Shown: piece after piece, positions 1-7,790 of the stretch
Numbering within the stretch: position 1 is the stretch's first letter
Layout of the letters: the number at the start of each line of letters is the position of its first letter
NCBI RefSeq assembly: GCF_014295035.1
Contig: NZ_CP060404.1
Span: 6,240,501 to 6,304,500, forward strand
Source: Streptomyces buecherae
GTDB taxonomy: Bacteria; Actinomycetota; Actinomycetes; Streptomycetales; Streptomycetaceae
DNA: 64,000 nucleotides
Reading direction: 5' to 3'
Translations under genes and position numbers: made by a program
Notes under the pieces: generated by a model
Seen by the model: the letters and a program-made list of their open reading frames with translations, nothing else
Database searches by the model: none
Told to the model about the DNA's origin: nothing

Positions 1-1
1 C

Positions 2-988
2 GTCGGGCCGCCACACCTGGCGGCGAGGGCCGAGCGGCGCGGACTCGCCGCTCGGCTCGGGGTGCCGCTCCGGCTGACCGCGCTGCTCGGCGGCGTGTTG
101 ACCCTGGGTTTCGTGGTGGTGTGCCGCCCCGAGCCGAGCGTGTTGCGGGCCGCCGCCTGCGGCCTGATCACTCTGATCGCCATCGGGACGGGACGCCGCC
201 GGACGCTGCTGCCGGCGCTTGCCGCTGCCGTACTGGCTCTGTTGCTGTACGACCCGTGGCTGGCCCGTAGTTACGGTTTCCTCCTGTCCGTCCTGGCCAC
301 GGGTGCGCTGCTCACCATCGCCCCGCGATGGAGCGCCACGCTGCGGGCCCGCGGCGTGCCGGGGCGGCTGGCGGAGGTGTTGGCCGCGGCGGCTGCGGCG
401 CAGGCGGTGTGTGCCCCGGTGGTCGTGGTGTTGGCGGCCCGGGTAAGCCTGGTCGCGATCCCCTGCAACCTGCTGGCTGAGTTGGCGGTCGCGCCCGCGA
501 CCGTCCTCGGCTTCGCCGCCTTGGCCGTGGGGCCGCTGGCTCCGCCGCTCGCGGTGGGCCTGGCCTGGTGTGCGGGGTGGCCGGTGGAGTGGCTGGCCTC
601 GGTGGCCCGCACGGGCGCGGGGTTGCCGGGCGCGGGCGTGAGGTGGCCGGGCAGTTGGGGCGGCGCGCTGCTGTTGGCCGGGGTCACGGTCGTCGTCGTG
701 TCGCTGGCCCGACGTGCCCTGCGCCACCCCTGGTTGTGCGCGGTCTGCGCGCTGCTGCTGGTGGTGGCTGTCGTGCGCCCGGCGCCCCTGGTCCGGGTGA
801 TCACCGGTTGGCCGCCGCCCGACTGGCGGATGGTGGCGTGTGACGTGGGGCAGGGCGACGCGCTGGTGTTGGCCGCCGGTGAGGGCACGGCGGTGGTCGT
901 CGACGCGGGGCCGGACCCCGGCGCGGTGGACCGCTGCCTACGGGACCTGGGCATCGTGCGGATTCCGCTCATCGTGCTGACCCACTTC
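2..988 (+). pseudogene. comEC: ComEC/Rec2 DNA-uptake channel, 5' part (interrupted; starts before the window)
   Basis: The frame is open from the first bases of the window, so the gene begins upstream. The product is a multi-span membrane protein (hydrophobic stretches through about nt 760) that leads into the start of the ComEC metallo-beta-lactamase domain (DWRMVACDVGQGDALVL, then VVDAGPD). It ends with LTHF at nt 988, the first half of the HxHxDH metal motif. From nt 989 the frame runs into foreign sequence (FFPLFRSVS) and stops at 1018. The other half, HADHVAGLPG, resumes in the same codon phase at 7791. ComEC family proteins form the inner-membrane channel for single-stranded DNA uptake. 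The split form should lack a working metal site. Family assignment is firm; the role of ComEC in Streptomyces is not established by anything seen here. Confidence 0.9.
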
Positions 989-1002
989 TTCTTTCCGCTG
1001 TT

Positions 1003-1024
1003 CAGATCTGTCTCATGAGATCTG
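1003..1024. repeat. Left-end palindromic motif of the element
   Basis: CAGATCT (1003-1009) and AGATCTG (1018-1024) form an inverted repeat around GTCTCATG, and TCTCATGAGA (1011-1020) is itself palindromic. The 13-mer CTGTCTCATGAGA at 1008-1020 recurs at 7754-7766 near the other end. Further half-sites follow just inside: AGTCTC at 1031-1036 and GAGACAG at 1055-1061. A recombinase-binding role is inferred. Confidence 0.7.
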
Positions 1025-1107
1025 TGGTTCAGTCTCGATCCGTTGTGGCGGTACGAGACAGGTGAGCCGACGGGAGTTCCTCTCCGGGTCCCTGGGGAGG
1101 GGCCAGA

Positions 1108-2571
1108 GTGGATCTTGCCTTTGTACAGTCCGGGCTGCTGGAGAGGTTCCTGGATAGTGACGTCATCTCCGCGGCGGAGGTGGAGGCGTTGCTGAAGCGG
1201 AGGGGTGTGCTCGATGGGACGCCGGTGTTCCTCGACGAGGAGACGCAGATGCCGGTGCCGCCCTTGTGCGAGTACGGCAGGTATCTGTCGACGGCGTTGT
1301 TGGACGAGACGACGCTGAAGGACTACGGACGGGCGGTCGGCCGCCTGGATGACCACCTCGCGGGCCTGGGCAGCGACGTGCTGTTGGCCGTGGAGTCTGA
1401 TCTCGTTTCGTACCGAGACCAGAGGACCCGGTGGCAGAAGAAGCCGATCGGCTGGTCGGCGTGGGGCAAGGAGTCGTTCGTCCAGGACGACCTCTACGGG
1501 TTCCTCGTCGACCGCAAGATCCTGACGCACCGGCCGGCTCGGGTGGCGGCACGAGGACGCAACGCGCTGGCGCCGCAGGTCCGCTCCAGCATGGACATCC
1601 GGCATCTGAACTTCGAGCAGTACCGGTACTTCCGGGACGTGGGACTAGGAGGACAGCTGCCCGACGCCACTGTTGACCAGCGCTTTCGCGGATGGTCACC
1701 GCTGCGTGGCCGGGCCGGCTCCGATCTGGCCCTGGGAACGGGGGGACGGTGGCGGGAGTGGTCGACGGTGCTGCTTCCCGAAATGGGGCTGTGGCCCGGG
1801 ATGCCGGGCGGGGCCGCAGAATACACGGTTCAGGCTTGCGCGAAGTATGGCAAAGCCCGCACCGTCTACGTCCCCGAGGACGCGGTCGCCTCCGCAGACC
1901 TGTTCTGCCTTCTGGAGCGTCCGGACATCGTCCGCAGGGCCGCCCGAGGTCTGGAGCGCAAGGCACGTGACTTGTTTGTCGTCGGTGAGGTCGACGTCGC
2001 CGGCGGGAGAGTGCGGGGCATCCTGGACGGCGTCGTGCGCGAGTTCCAGATGTCCGCCATGCCTGCCAAGCTGCGGCGGATTGCCGTGCATGAGGGCGAG
2101 TTCGGCCTGGAGGCGCTGTCCTTGTTCGTCTGCCGCGGCGGGCTCATGCCGGGGGCGGACGCCTGGAAGGGCTACCGCCACCGGGCATGGACGCGCATGA
2201 CCGAACTCGCCGACCGGACCACCCCGCACCTGCCCACCCGGCGCTGGAGATGGCACGACCTGAGGCACACGTACGCTCTGCAGTTGCTGACCTATCTGGA
2301 GAACGCCATGGACGGCGAGGAGCCGGACATGCAGGCTCGCCGCCGTCGGCACCGCTCATACCTGACGGGGCATATCCGGCACAATCCGCTCTTGATCGTC
2401 AGCCGTCGGCTCGGTCACTCCAACCCGGAGACCACCTATCAGTACCTCCAGTACACGGATGACCTGATCAACGAGTTCGAGGCCGCGTTTTCCAGCTGGG
2501 TCGGCGACGAGGAGGCGACCTACGCTGAGATCGCCTCCCACGCCTTGGCCGGCACGAAGGGCGTTCGCTGA
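1108..2571 (+). CDS. Tyrosine recombinase 1 of the element (TnpA-like)
   Basis: A 487-aa site-specific recombinase, the first gene of the element. The GTG start is preceded by a strong GGGGAGG Shine-Dalgarno sequence. The catalytic set appears complete: an arginine in a GGRWREW box I context, a lysine in KARTVYVP, the HDLRHT motif, and the LGHSNPETTYQYLQY segment carrying the nucleophilic tyrosine. The N-terminal part (about residues 1-190) should be the SAM-like core-binding and arm region. By analogy with Tn554 TnpA it would cut and join the element ends. Its stop codon shares one base with the start of the next gene, so the three recombinases are almost certainly co-translated. Confidence 0.88.
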   Translation: MDLAFVQSGLLERFLDSDVISAAEVEALLKRRGVLDGTPVFLDEETQMPVPPLCEYGRYLSTALLDETTLKDYGRAVGRLDDHLAGLGSDVLLAVESDLVSYRDQRTRWQKKPIGWSAWGKESFVQDDLYGFLVDRKILTHRPARVAARGRNALAPQVRSSMDIRHLNFEQYRYFRDVGLGGQLPDATVDQRFRGWSPLRGRAGSDLALGTGGRWREWSTVLLPEMGLWPGMPGGAAEYTVQACAKYGKARTVYVPEDAVASADLFCLLERPDIVRRAARGLERKARDLFVVGEVDVAGGRVRGILDGVVREFQMSAMPAKLRRIAVHEGEFGLEALSLFVCRGGLMPGADAWKGYRHRAWTRMTELADRTTPHLPTRRWRWHDLRHTYALQLLTYLENAMDGEEPDMQARRRRHRSYLTGHIRHNPLLIVSRRLGHSNPETTYQYLQYTDDLINEFEAAFSSWVGDEEATYAEIASHALAGTKGVR

Positions 2572-4508
2572 TGTCGAAGCCGCGCCGGAGGTATTGGAAC
2601 AAGCAGGAACGCGAGCGCCTGCTTGCGGCTTTGGCGGATCCTGTTCCGCCCGGTGGAGTGGGGCCCCGAGTGATCATGCTCCCCAGCGGGCTGTTGTCAG
2701 TGGACCCGTCCGTCTTCCGCTGCACACGACTGACCATGCAGTTGGCGGACGAGTGGGTGGAGTATGTGGCCGCCACTGCCATCACGGCTCACGCGAAGGT
2801 CTACGTCATGGCGATCCACCACTTCTGCGAGTACGTCGACGAGAAGCTCGGGCCGGAGGCAGAGGCGGTGAGTCTGGCCGATCACGGTCTATTTGACCTG
2901 CTGATCGGCTGGGAACTGTCCCTGCCCGAGTCCTACGCTCCGAGCTCGACCTATCCCTCGGTGCTGGCCGCCGCGCTGCGACTGCTGATCGTGCGTCGCG
3001 ATGACCACTCCGATCGTGCTGTTGCACCGGACCTGGCCAGGTGGGCCCGCGGGCCCGCACTTCTCGCAGCCGGCAAGAAGACTGAGCGGGACGAGTTCTC
3101 GCGGTCGGAGAAGCAGGCTCTGGTCCGCACCGCATGGCAGAGTGTTCACGCGATCCGCAAGCGGTTGGACGAGGGCTGGGCTTTGGCCGAGCAAGGACAG
3201 CACCCCGACGTGGGCAGCTGGACCAGCATCGCCGACCTGCTCCACGGGCTGGCCAACGAGCAGATCACCCCCGACGACGTTCGCCGGCATATACCTCCGT
3301 CCCGCGAATGGCCACCAGAACTGAAGGCGTTCGCCACCCGCCCCGGCCAGGACCTCGTTCCGCAGTCGGCGCGACAGCAGTTGGTGAGACAACTGTTCGC
3401 GAGGTTGTATCCGCATACCTTTGACCTGCATGCCTTCCGTGTCCTGCTGATGGACGCGACCGGCTACACCTCGGAAGAAGTCACCGGCTTCGGCGAGAAT
3501 CAGGTGGAGTTCCTACCGAAGGGAGTCCGGCTCACTCTCCTCAAGAACCGAGCCGGACTGCTGCGGCACAGGGCCTTTCGAGACCAGCCCGCACCCGCCG
3601 ACGGGCCGCAACCGCAGAGCGCGAATGCTGACCAGGTCACCATGGACCGGCCCCGGCGCGAGGCCAGTGCGGTGGTCCGCCAGCTCCTGGACATCACTGC
3701 CCGGACCCGCGCCAAGGCGCCCCACGTCACCGACACGCTCTTCGTCGCCGCCGCAGTCTCGTCCCGCTTCACAGCCGAGTTCGGCAAGTGGGATCCTCAG
3801 TCCCGGGTCAACTTCAGCCACTGGCTCGATGCCATGGGCGTCGCGATCAAGGGCGACCGGCACATCGGCCGCCTTCGGAAATCGGTCAAGGTCGAGAAGG
3901 CCATCGTGACCGAAGGCCGCATCAGCGACGCAGCAGACGATCACACCGAGGAAGCCTTCGCCATCCATTACGCGCAGGGCACCACCCTTCGGATCCTGTC
4001 CGGCCGGACGATCGCCACGGCTCAGCAGCACTGGTTCGACAACGCACTCGCCCGCGTCGACGGCCCGACAGTCGTCCCCGACTCCTCCACGGTCGTCGAC
4101 CACGACCTGCTCAAGGACACCGGCCTGTCCGCCGAGGAGGCCGAGGCCATCCTGGCAGGCCAGCTCGATATGGGTGTCTCTCACTGCAAGGACCCCTACC
4201 AGGGCCCCTACAGTCGCCCCGGTGAGCTCTGCGCCGTCGCGCCGTTGCGCTGTCTGGAATGCCGCAATGCCTGGGTCATGCCTTCCAATTTGCCTCAACT
4301 TCTGCTCTTCCAAAGGCACTTGGAAAGACTTCGCACCATCCTGACCCCGCCGGTCTTCGCCCGGCTATGGGGGCAGAGCTGGGTGAACCTCCGAGCTGTT
4401 CTGGAGGACCGCACACCCGAGGAGATCGCCCTTGCCCTCAAGCACATCGAGGCCGGCCAGGCCGTCCTTGACCTGCCACTGGCCGCGAACACGGAGTTCG
4501 ACGCATGA
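2571..4508 (+). CDS. Tyrosine recombinase 2 of the element (TnpB-like, degenerate box I)
   Basis: A 645-aa protein whose ATG overlaps the TGA of the upstream recombinase by one base. The segment DATGYTSEEV aligns with the usual TGLRxSEL box I, but a threonine (residue 300) occupies the arginine position. HIGRLRKS fits the HxxR box, and DHTEEAFAIHY places a tyrosine nine residues after the histidine, as in canonical family members. A cysteine-rich tail (CKDPYQGPY, then LCAVAPLRCLECRNAW) may bind zinc. It is probably a member of the multi-recombinase complex, perhaps with a structural rather than fully catalytic role. The missing arginine rests on a by-eye alignment. Confidence 0.8.
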   Translation: MSKPRRRYWNKQERERLLAALADPVPPGGVGPRVIMLPSGLLSVDPSVFRCTRLTMQLADEWVEYVAATAITAHAKVYVMAIHHFCEYVDEKLGPEAEAVSLADHGLFDLLIGWELSLPESYAPSSTYPSVLAAALRLLIVRRDDHSDRAVAPDLARWARGPALLAAGKKTERDEFSRSEKQALVRTAWQSVHAIRKRLDEGWALAEQGQHPDVGSWTSIADLLHGLANEQITPDDVRRHIPPSREWPPELKAFATRPGQDLVPQSARQQLVRQLFARLYPHTFDLHAFRVLLMDATGYTSEEVTGFGENQVEFLPKGVRLTLLKNRAGLLRHRAFRDQPAPADGPQPQSANADQVTMDRPRREASAVVRQLLDITARTRAKAPHVTDTLFVAAAVSSRFTAEFGKWDPQSRVNFSHWLDAMGVAIKGDRHIGRLRKSVKVEKAIVTEGRISDAADDHTEEAFAIHYAQGTTLRILSGRTIATAQQHWFDNALARVDGPTVVPDSSTVVDHDLLKDTGLSAEEAEAILAGQLDMGVSHCKDPYQGPYSRPGELCAVAPLRCLECRNAWVMPSNLPQLLLFQRHLERLRTILTPPVFARLWGQSWVNLRAVLEDRTPEEIALALKHIEAGQAVLDLPLAANTEFDA

Positions 4509-6595
4509 TCGTCACCCTGCCCCTGCAGCGACGCCCGTCCTTGTTCCGGGACGACGAACCAGTTGTCACAGCCCGCTCGCTGTTGCCCGGCGCCAACGTT
4601 CCCAGGTTCGGTGATACGCGCTGCTGGGACTTCAACGGAGTTCTCAAGAAGGCCGCCAACATCGCCGCCAGTGGCTGGAAGATCAATTTCAGCCTGGAGC
4701 TCGAGGACCCGTACTGGAATCTGCTGGCTCGTGAGTTCATCATGCTCTCCTTCAACCCACGGCATCGCCAGGTCCTCAAGAGCGGTGTCGTCCTGGAGAG
4801 GGCCGGTGACCCGCGAACCCTGAACCACATCGCCTCCCGCCTTCGAACGGCAGCACGTTGGGGCCGTGAGCGCGGGCTGTCGGCATACCCCGACAGATGG
4901 AGGGTGGAGGACCTGCGGCAACGCATCGCCGACCTGGCTGCCACGGGCATCGCCGAGGGAACGGTCAAAGGCCATGTGGGCACTTTCAAGGGCCTGGCGG
5001 CCGCCGGGTCGGCCCTCAGTCTTCCCTGGCCCGCTGAAGATCCGTGGCCGGGCCGAAGCGCCCGCAGTGTCGCCCGTGATACCCGGAACAGGTCGGTGGC
5101 GAAGCTCTCCACCCCCGCTGTTCCGCCGCAGACCTGGTTCCCGTTGATCAGATCCGCCTGGGCCTACATCCACGAGTTCGCCCCTGACGTCTTGCGCGCT
5201 GACCGTCGCGTCAGTGAGCTTCTGGCCGTCGCGGGCTCGTCCACGGTCGGCATCGACGCACGACTTGAGGAGTGGCTCGCCGACCTCCGAAACAAGGTCC
5301 CAGTCCATCCCGTGACATCGAAGAGGCAGACCCCGCAGGTGAACTGGAACCTGCTGCTACTACTCCTGGGCATCGACGCATCCACCAGCGCGAATGCCTT
5401 CTCTCGGGGCTCCCACGCATCGAAGCGACGCCGGGTGCTCGTCCTGGACGCGGCGGCTGCGGGACGGATCACAACCCATGCCCTGACCGGGGAGCTTCGC
5501 CAGGTCACTCGGCCGGACGGCAGCACCGGAGGATGGCACCCCGGCCTCGAACGCCGGGCCCTGAATGACCTCAAAACGGCACTGCGAGATGCGGCATTCG
5601 TGCTGGTCGTGGGCCTGTCCATGATGCGCGACTCTGAGATTCACGAGATCCTGCGAGATCCCGTCGTCGAGCACTACAGCACCCCCGCGATTGCCTCCAC
5701 CAAGATCAAGGGCACCACCCAGCGCCCCGGCAAGCACTGGTGGATTACCGAGCCCGTCGTCGAGGCCCTCGCAGTCGCCGAAGCGATCTCCCTGCACCCC
5801 GAACGCATCTTCTCCCCGGTCACCGCCAGCAAGCAGGACGGCACCATCCTCGGAGTCAGGATGCTGGCCGCGTTCGTGGCCTTCTCGAACGCCAACCGCG
5901 CCAGGACCGGGCTCGATGAGATCCCCACCACCTACATCCGGCCTCACATGTTCCGCCGCACGATGGCCATGCTCACCGACCAGTTCCCCGGCTCCGAGAT
6001 CGCCACCGGCATCCAGCTCAAGCACATCGCCGCACGGGCTTTCGCCAACGCGACCACACAGAGTTACGCCGCATCCGACACCGAGTGGGTCAAATACCTC
6101 GAAGGCGCCCTGGACAACGTCAAGTTCCGCAAGATCAAAGATCTCTACCACCGTCATACAGAAGGCGAAGAGATCGGGTTCGGGCCTGGCGCCGAGCGCG
6201 TCAAGGACGCCTTCGACCAGATCGCCGCGACCGTCAAGGCCCGCAACGGCGACGCCCGCACCGCCGAGACCCTTCTGCGAACGACCAGGATCCACATCCG
6301 CTTCGGCATGCTCAACAACTGCACCGCCGACCACGCCAACCCGGTCGGCGCCGTCTGTCTGGAGAACGCGATCGTCCCCGAAGGGCACGTGGGCCCTCTC
6401 GACGAACGATGCCGGCCGGACCGATGCGCCAACAGCATGATCGGCCCCGAACACCTGCCGATCTACGACTCCCACCAGCGCAAACAGCTCCAGATCATCA
6501 ACAGTCCCTCCACGCCCGCCTGTCGCAGAGACCTCGCCGAACGCGAACTGGAGATCACCCGCAACGTGCTCGATCTGGCAGGCCAGCCCCAGTGA
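4505..6595 (+). CDS. Tyrosine recombinase 3 of the element
   Basis: A 696-aa recombinase starting with an ATGA overlap on the preceding gene, so it is translationally coupled. Box I is visible as GLSMMRDSEIHEIL, the HxxR box as HMFRRTMAM, and the nucleophile region as LKHIAARAFANATTQSYAAS. The C-terminus carries four cysteines (NNCTADHA, GAVCLEN, DERCRPDRCANS) that could form a zinc site. A third large recombinase makes the locus resemble recombinase-in-trio elements, whereas Tn554 itself has two recombinases plus TnpC. It presumably acts with the two upstream proteins at the element ends. Confidence 0.85.
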   Translation: MIVTLPLQRRPSLFRDDEPVVTARSLLPGANVPRFGDTRCWDFNGVLKKAANIAASGWKINFSLELEDPYWNLLAREFIMLSFNPRHRQVLKSGVVLERAGDPRTLNHIASRLRTAARWGRERGLSAYPDRWRVEDLRQRIADLAATGIAEGTVKGHVGTFKGLAAAGSALSLPWPAEDPWPGRSARSVARDTRNRSVAKLSTPAVPPQTWFPLIRSAWAYIHEFAPDVLRADRRVSELLAVAGSSTVGIDARLEEWLADLRNKVPVHPVTSKRQTPQVNWNLLLLLLGIDASTSANAFSRGSHASKRRRVLVLDAAAAGRITTHALTGELRQVTRPDGSTGGWHPGLERRALNDLKTALRDAAFVLVVGLSMMRDSEIHEILRDPVVEHYSTPAIASTKIKGTTQRPGKHWWITEPVVEALAVAEAISLHPERIFSPVTASKQDGTILGVRMLAAFVAFSNANRARTGLDEIPTTYIRPHMFRRTMAMLTDQFPGSEIATGIQLKHIAARAFANATTQSYAASDTEWVKYLEGALDNVKFRKIKDLYHRHTEGEEIGFGPGAERVKDAFDQIAATVKARNGDARTAETLLRTTRIHIRFGMLNNCTADHANPVGAVCLENAIVPEGHVGPLDERCRPDRCANSMIGPEHLPIYDSHQRKQLQIINSPSTPACRRDLAERELEITRNVLDLAGQPQ

Positions 6596-7038
6596 CCCAC
6601 GCCACCGACATGCCTGAAGACCAGGTCAGCCCCAAGACCGCCGCAGCCCTGCGGGCGGCGATGACCCGCCTTTTCGAGGGACGTCCGCAGCGGACCGACG
6701 GCCGCCTCACGAAGGAGAACCTCTACAAAGAGGCTCAGGTCAGCCGCGCGACCATGAACCGAGCGCACGCGATCCTGGCCGAATGGGACGCGCACCTCGC
6801 TGCCCACGGCAAGGCCACCCCCGGCGAGGCCAAGCGCGACGCGACCATCGCCGACCTCAAGAAGCGCCTGACCAAGAAGACCCAGGAATGCACGCTCCTC
6901 GAGAAGAAGCTCAAGGCCGCCCACACCGCGATCGCAGCCCTCTTCCACGACAACGAAGCCCTGCGGCAGCAGCTCAGTAGGGACGTCTCAACCACCGTCA
7001 CGCCTCTCCGCCCACGCGGCCCCCGCCAACGCCGCTAA
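6592..7038 (+). CDS. Small coiled-coil accessory protein of the element (TnpC / DUF6262-like)
   Basis: A 148-aa protein. The GTG at 6592 overlaps the TGA of the third recombinase (GTGA), the same coupling as elsewhere in the operon; an ATG at 6610 is the alternative. Residues about 35-70 (LTKENLYKEAQVSRATMNRAHAI) look like a helix-turn-helix, followed by a charged heptad-like helix (DATIADLKKRLTKKTQECTLLEKKLK) and a basic tail ending PRGPRQRR. Size, position and architecture match the small third protein of Tn554-like elements (TnpC, which affects orientation and efficiency of transposition) and the proteins I recall as DUF6262. The function here is inferred from that analogy. Confidence 0.75.
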   Translation: MTHATDMPEDQVSPKTAAALRAAMTRLFEGRPQRTDGRLTKENLYKEAQVSRATMNRAHAILAEWDAHLAAHGKATPGEAKRDATIADLKKRLTKKTQECTLLEKKLKAAHTAIAALFHDNEALRQQLSRDVSTTVTPLRPRGPRQRR

Positions 7039-7073
7039 CCTGCCGACTTAACCTGACCCTCCAGAGGAGTCCA

Positions 7074-7736
7074 ATGCCCAGCAAGGCTCGCAACGCCTTC
7101 GACGCGAACCGCAAGGACATCGACCGTCTGCTCGAAATCCATGCCGACATCACCCCCAAGGGTCCAGGCCGCAAGTGGCAAGTCGACTCGCTCCACAAGG
7201 CATCGATCGTCCTGCTCTCGGCTTTCTGGGAAGCATTCTGCGAAGACCTTGCCGCCGAAGGGCTGGAGCACCTGGTTACCCACGGGGCAGACGCGCAGGC
7301 ACTTCCGCAGCCGCTCCGCAAACGCGTCTCCAAGGAGCTGGATCCCAAGAACCAGCTCGCCGCATGGGACCTGGCGGATGGCGGATGGCGCACGCTCCTC
7401 CGCACACGACTTGCTGACCTGCAAAAGGAGCGGAACAAGGGGTTGAACACGCCGAAGACCTGGAACATCAAGATGCTCTTTGGCGACGCCATAGGCCTCG
7501 AGGACGTCCCGGACCACTGGGCTTGGCAGGGAATGAGTGCTGAGAAGGCCGAACAGAAACTCGACGCCTTGGTCACCCTTCGAGGAGACATCGCTCATCG
7601 TGGCTCTTCGCTGACAGCACCCACCAAGCCCAAGGTCGAGACCTACTACACCCACGTTCAGAGGCTTGTCGACGCGACCGAAACCTACATCGGCTCAGAG
7701 CTGCAGAAGGCGACCGGCGTCCCTCTCTGGACATAG
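7074..7736 (+). CDS. HEPN-domain protein (RiboL-PSP-HEPN type), passenger gene of the element
   Basis: A 220-aa cytosolic helical protein with AGAGGAG as ribosome-binding site. Near the C-terminus, LRGDIAHRG (R170 to H175) gives the Rx4H motif of HEPN ribonucleases. The N-terminal DIDRLLEIH and SIVLLSAFWEAFCEDL helices fit the RiboL-PSP-HEPN layout. HEPN proteins are metal-independent RNases found in toxin-antitoxin, abortive-infection and CRISPR systems. It is the only gene in the element that is not recombination-related, so it may be a defence or maintenance cargo. No antitoxin-like partner gene is visible beside it. Assignment is by motif only. Confidence 0.7.
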   Translation: MPSKARNAFDANRKDIDRLLEIHADITPKGPGRKWQVDSLHKASIVLLSAFWEAFCEDLAAEGLEHLVTHGADAQALPQPLRKRVSKELDPKNQLAAWDLADGGWRTLLRTRLADLQKERNKGLNTPKTWNIKMLFGDAIGLEDVPDHWAWQGMSAEKAEQKLDALVTLRGDIAHRGSSLTAPTKPKVETYYTHVQRLVDATETYIGSELQKATGVPLWT

Positions 7737-7750
7737 CGGTGGTGCGGGAG

Positions 7751-7772
7751 CGGCTGTCTCATGAGACAGCCG
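7751..7772. repeat. Right-end perfect palindrome of the element
   Basis: A perfect 22-bp palindrome with arms CGGCTGTCTCA / TGAGACAGCCG, lying 18 bp inside the right junction. Its core CTGTCTCATGAGA (7754-7766) is identical to 1008-1020 at the left end, and CGATCCG follows in both ends at a similar distance. A recombinase-binding site is inferred. The ATG in its centre (7761) opens an artificial frame into the comEC remnant. Confidence 0.72.
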
Positions 7773-7790
7773 CGATCCGAAGAACACGCC

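Larger units (their letters stand above)
989..7790 (+). mobile_element. Tn554 / recombinase-in-trio-like element inserted in comEC
   Basis: About 6.8 kb separates the two halves of comEC. Joining 988 to 7791 gives CACTTC-CACGCG, which reads T-H-F-H-A-D-H in frame, so these are the inferred ends (ambiguous by a base or so). Inside are five tightly packed same-strand genes: three tyrosine recombinases with 1-nt or 4-nt overlaps, a small coiled-coil protein, and a HEPN protein. There are no terminal inverted repeats of DDE-transposon type and no visible target duplication, as expected for tyrosine-recombinase elements such as Tn554. Palindromic motifs sharing CTGTCTCATGAGA lie about 20 bp from the left end and 24 bp from the right end. 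The internal G+C looks lower than that of the flanking host genes. Confidence 0.88.

Noticed and set aside
989..7790. Prophage, integrative conjugative element or DDE insertion sequence
   Set aside because: There are no phage, conjugation, replication or DDE-transposase genes, and no tRNA attachment site. The gene set is recombinases plus one passenger.
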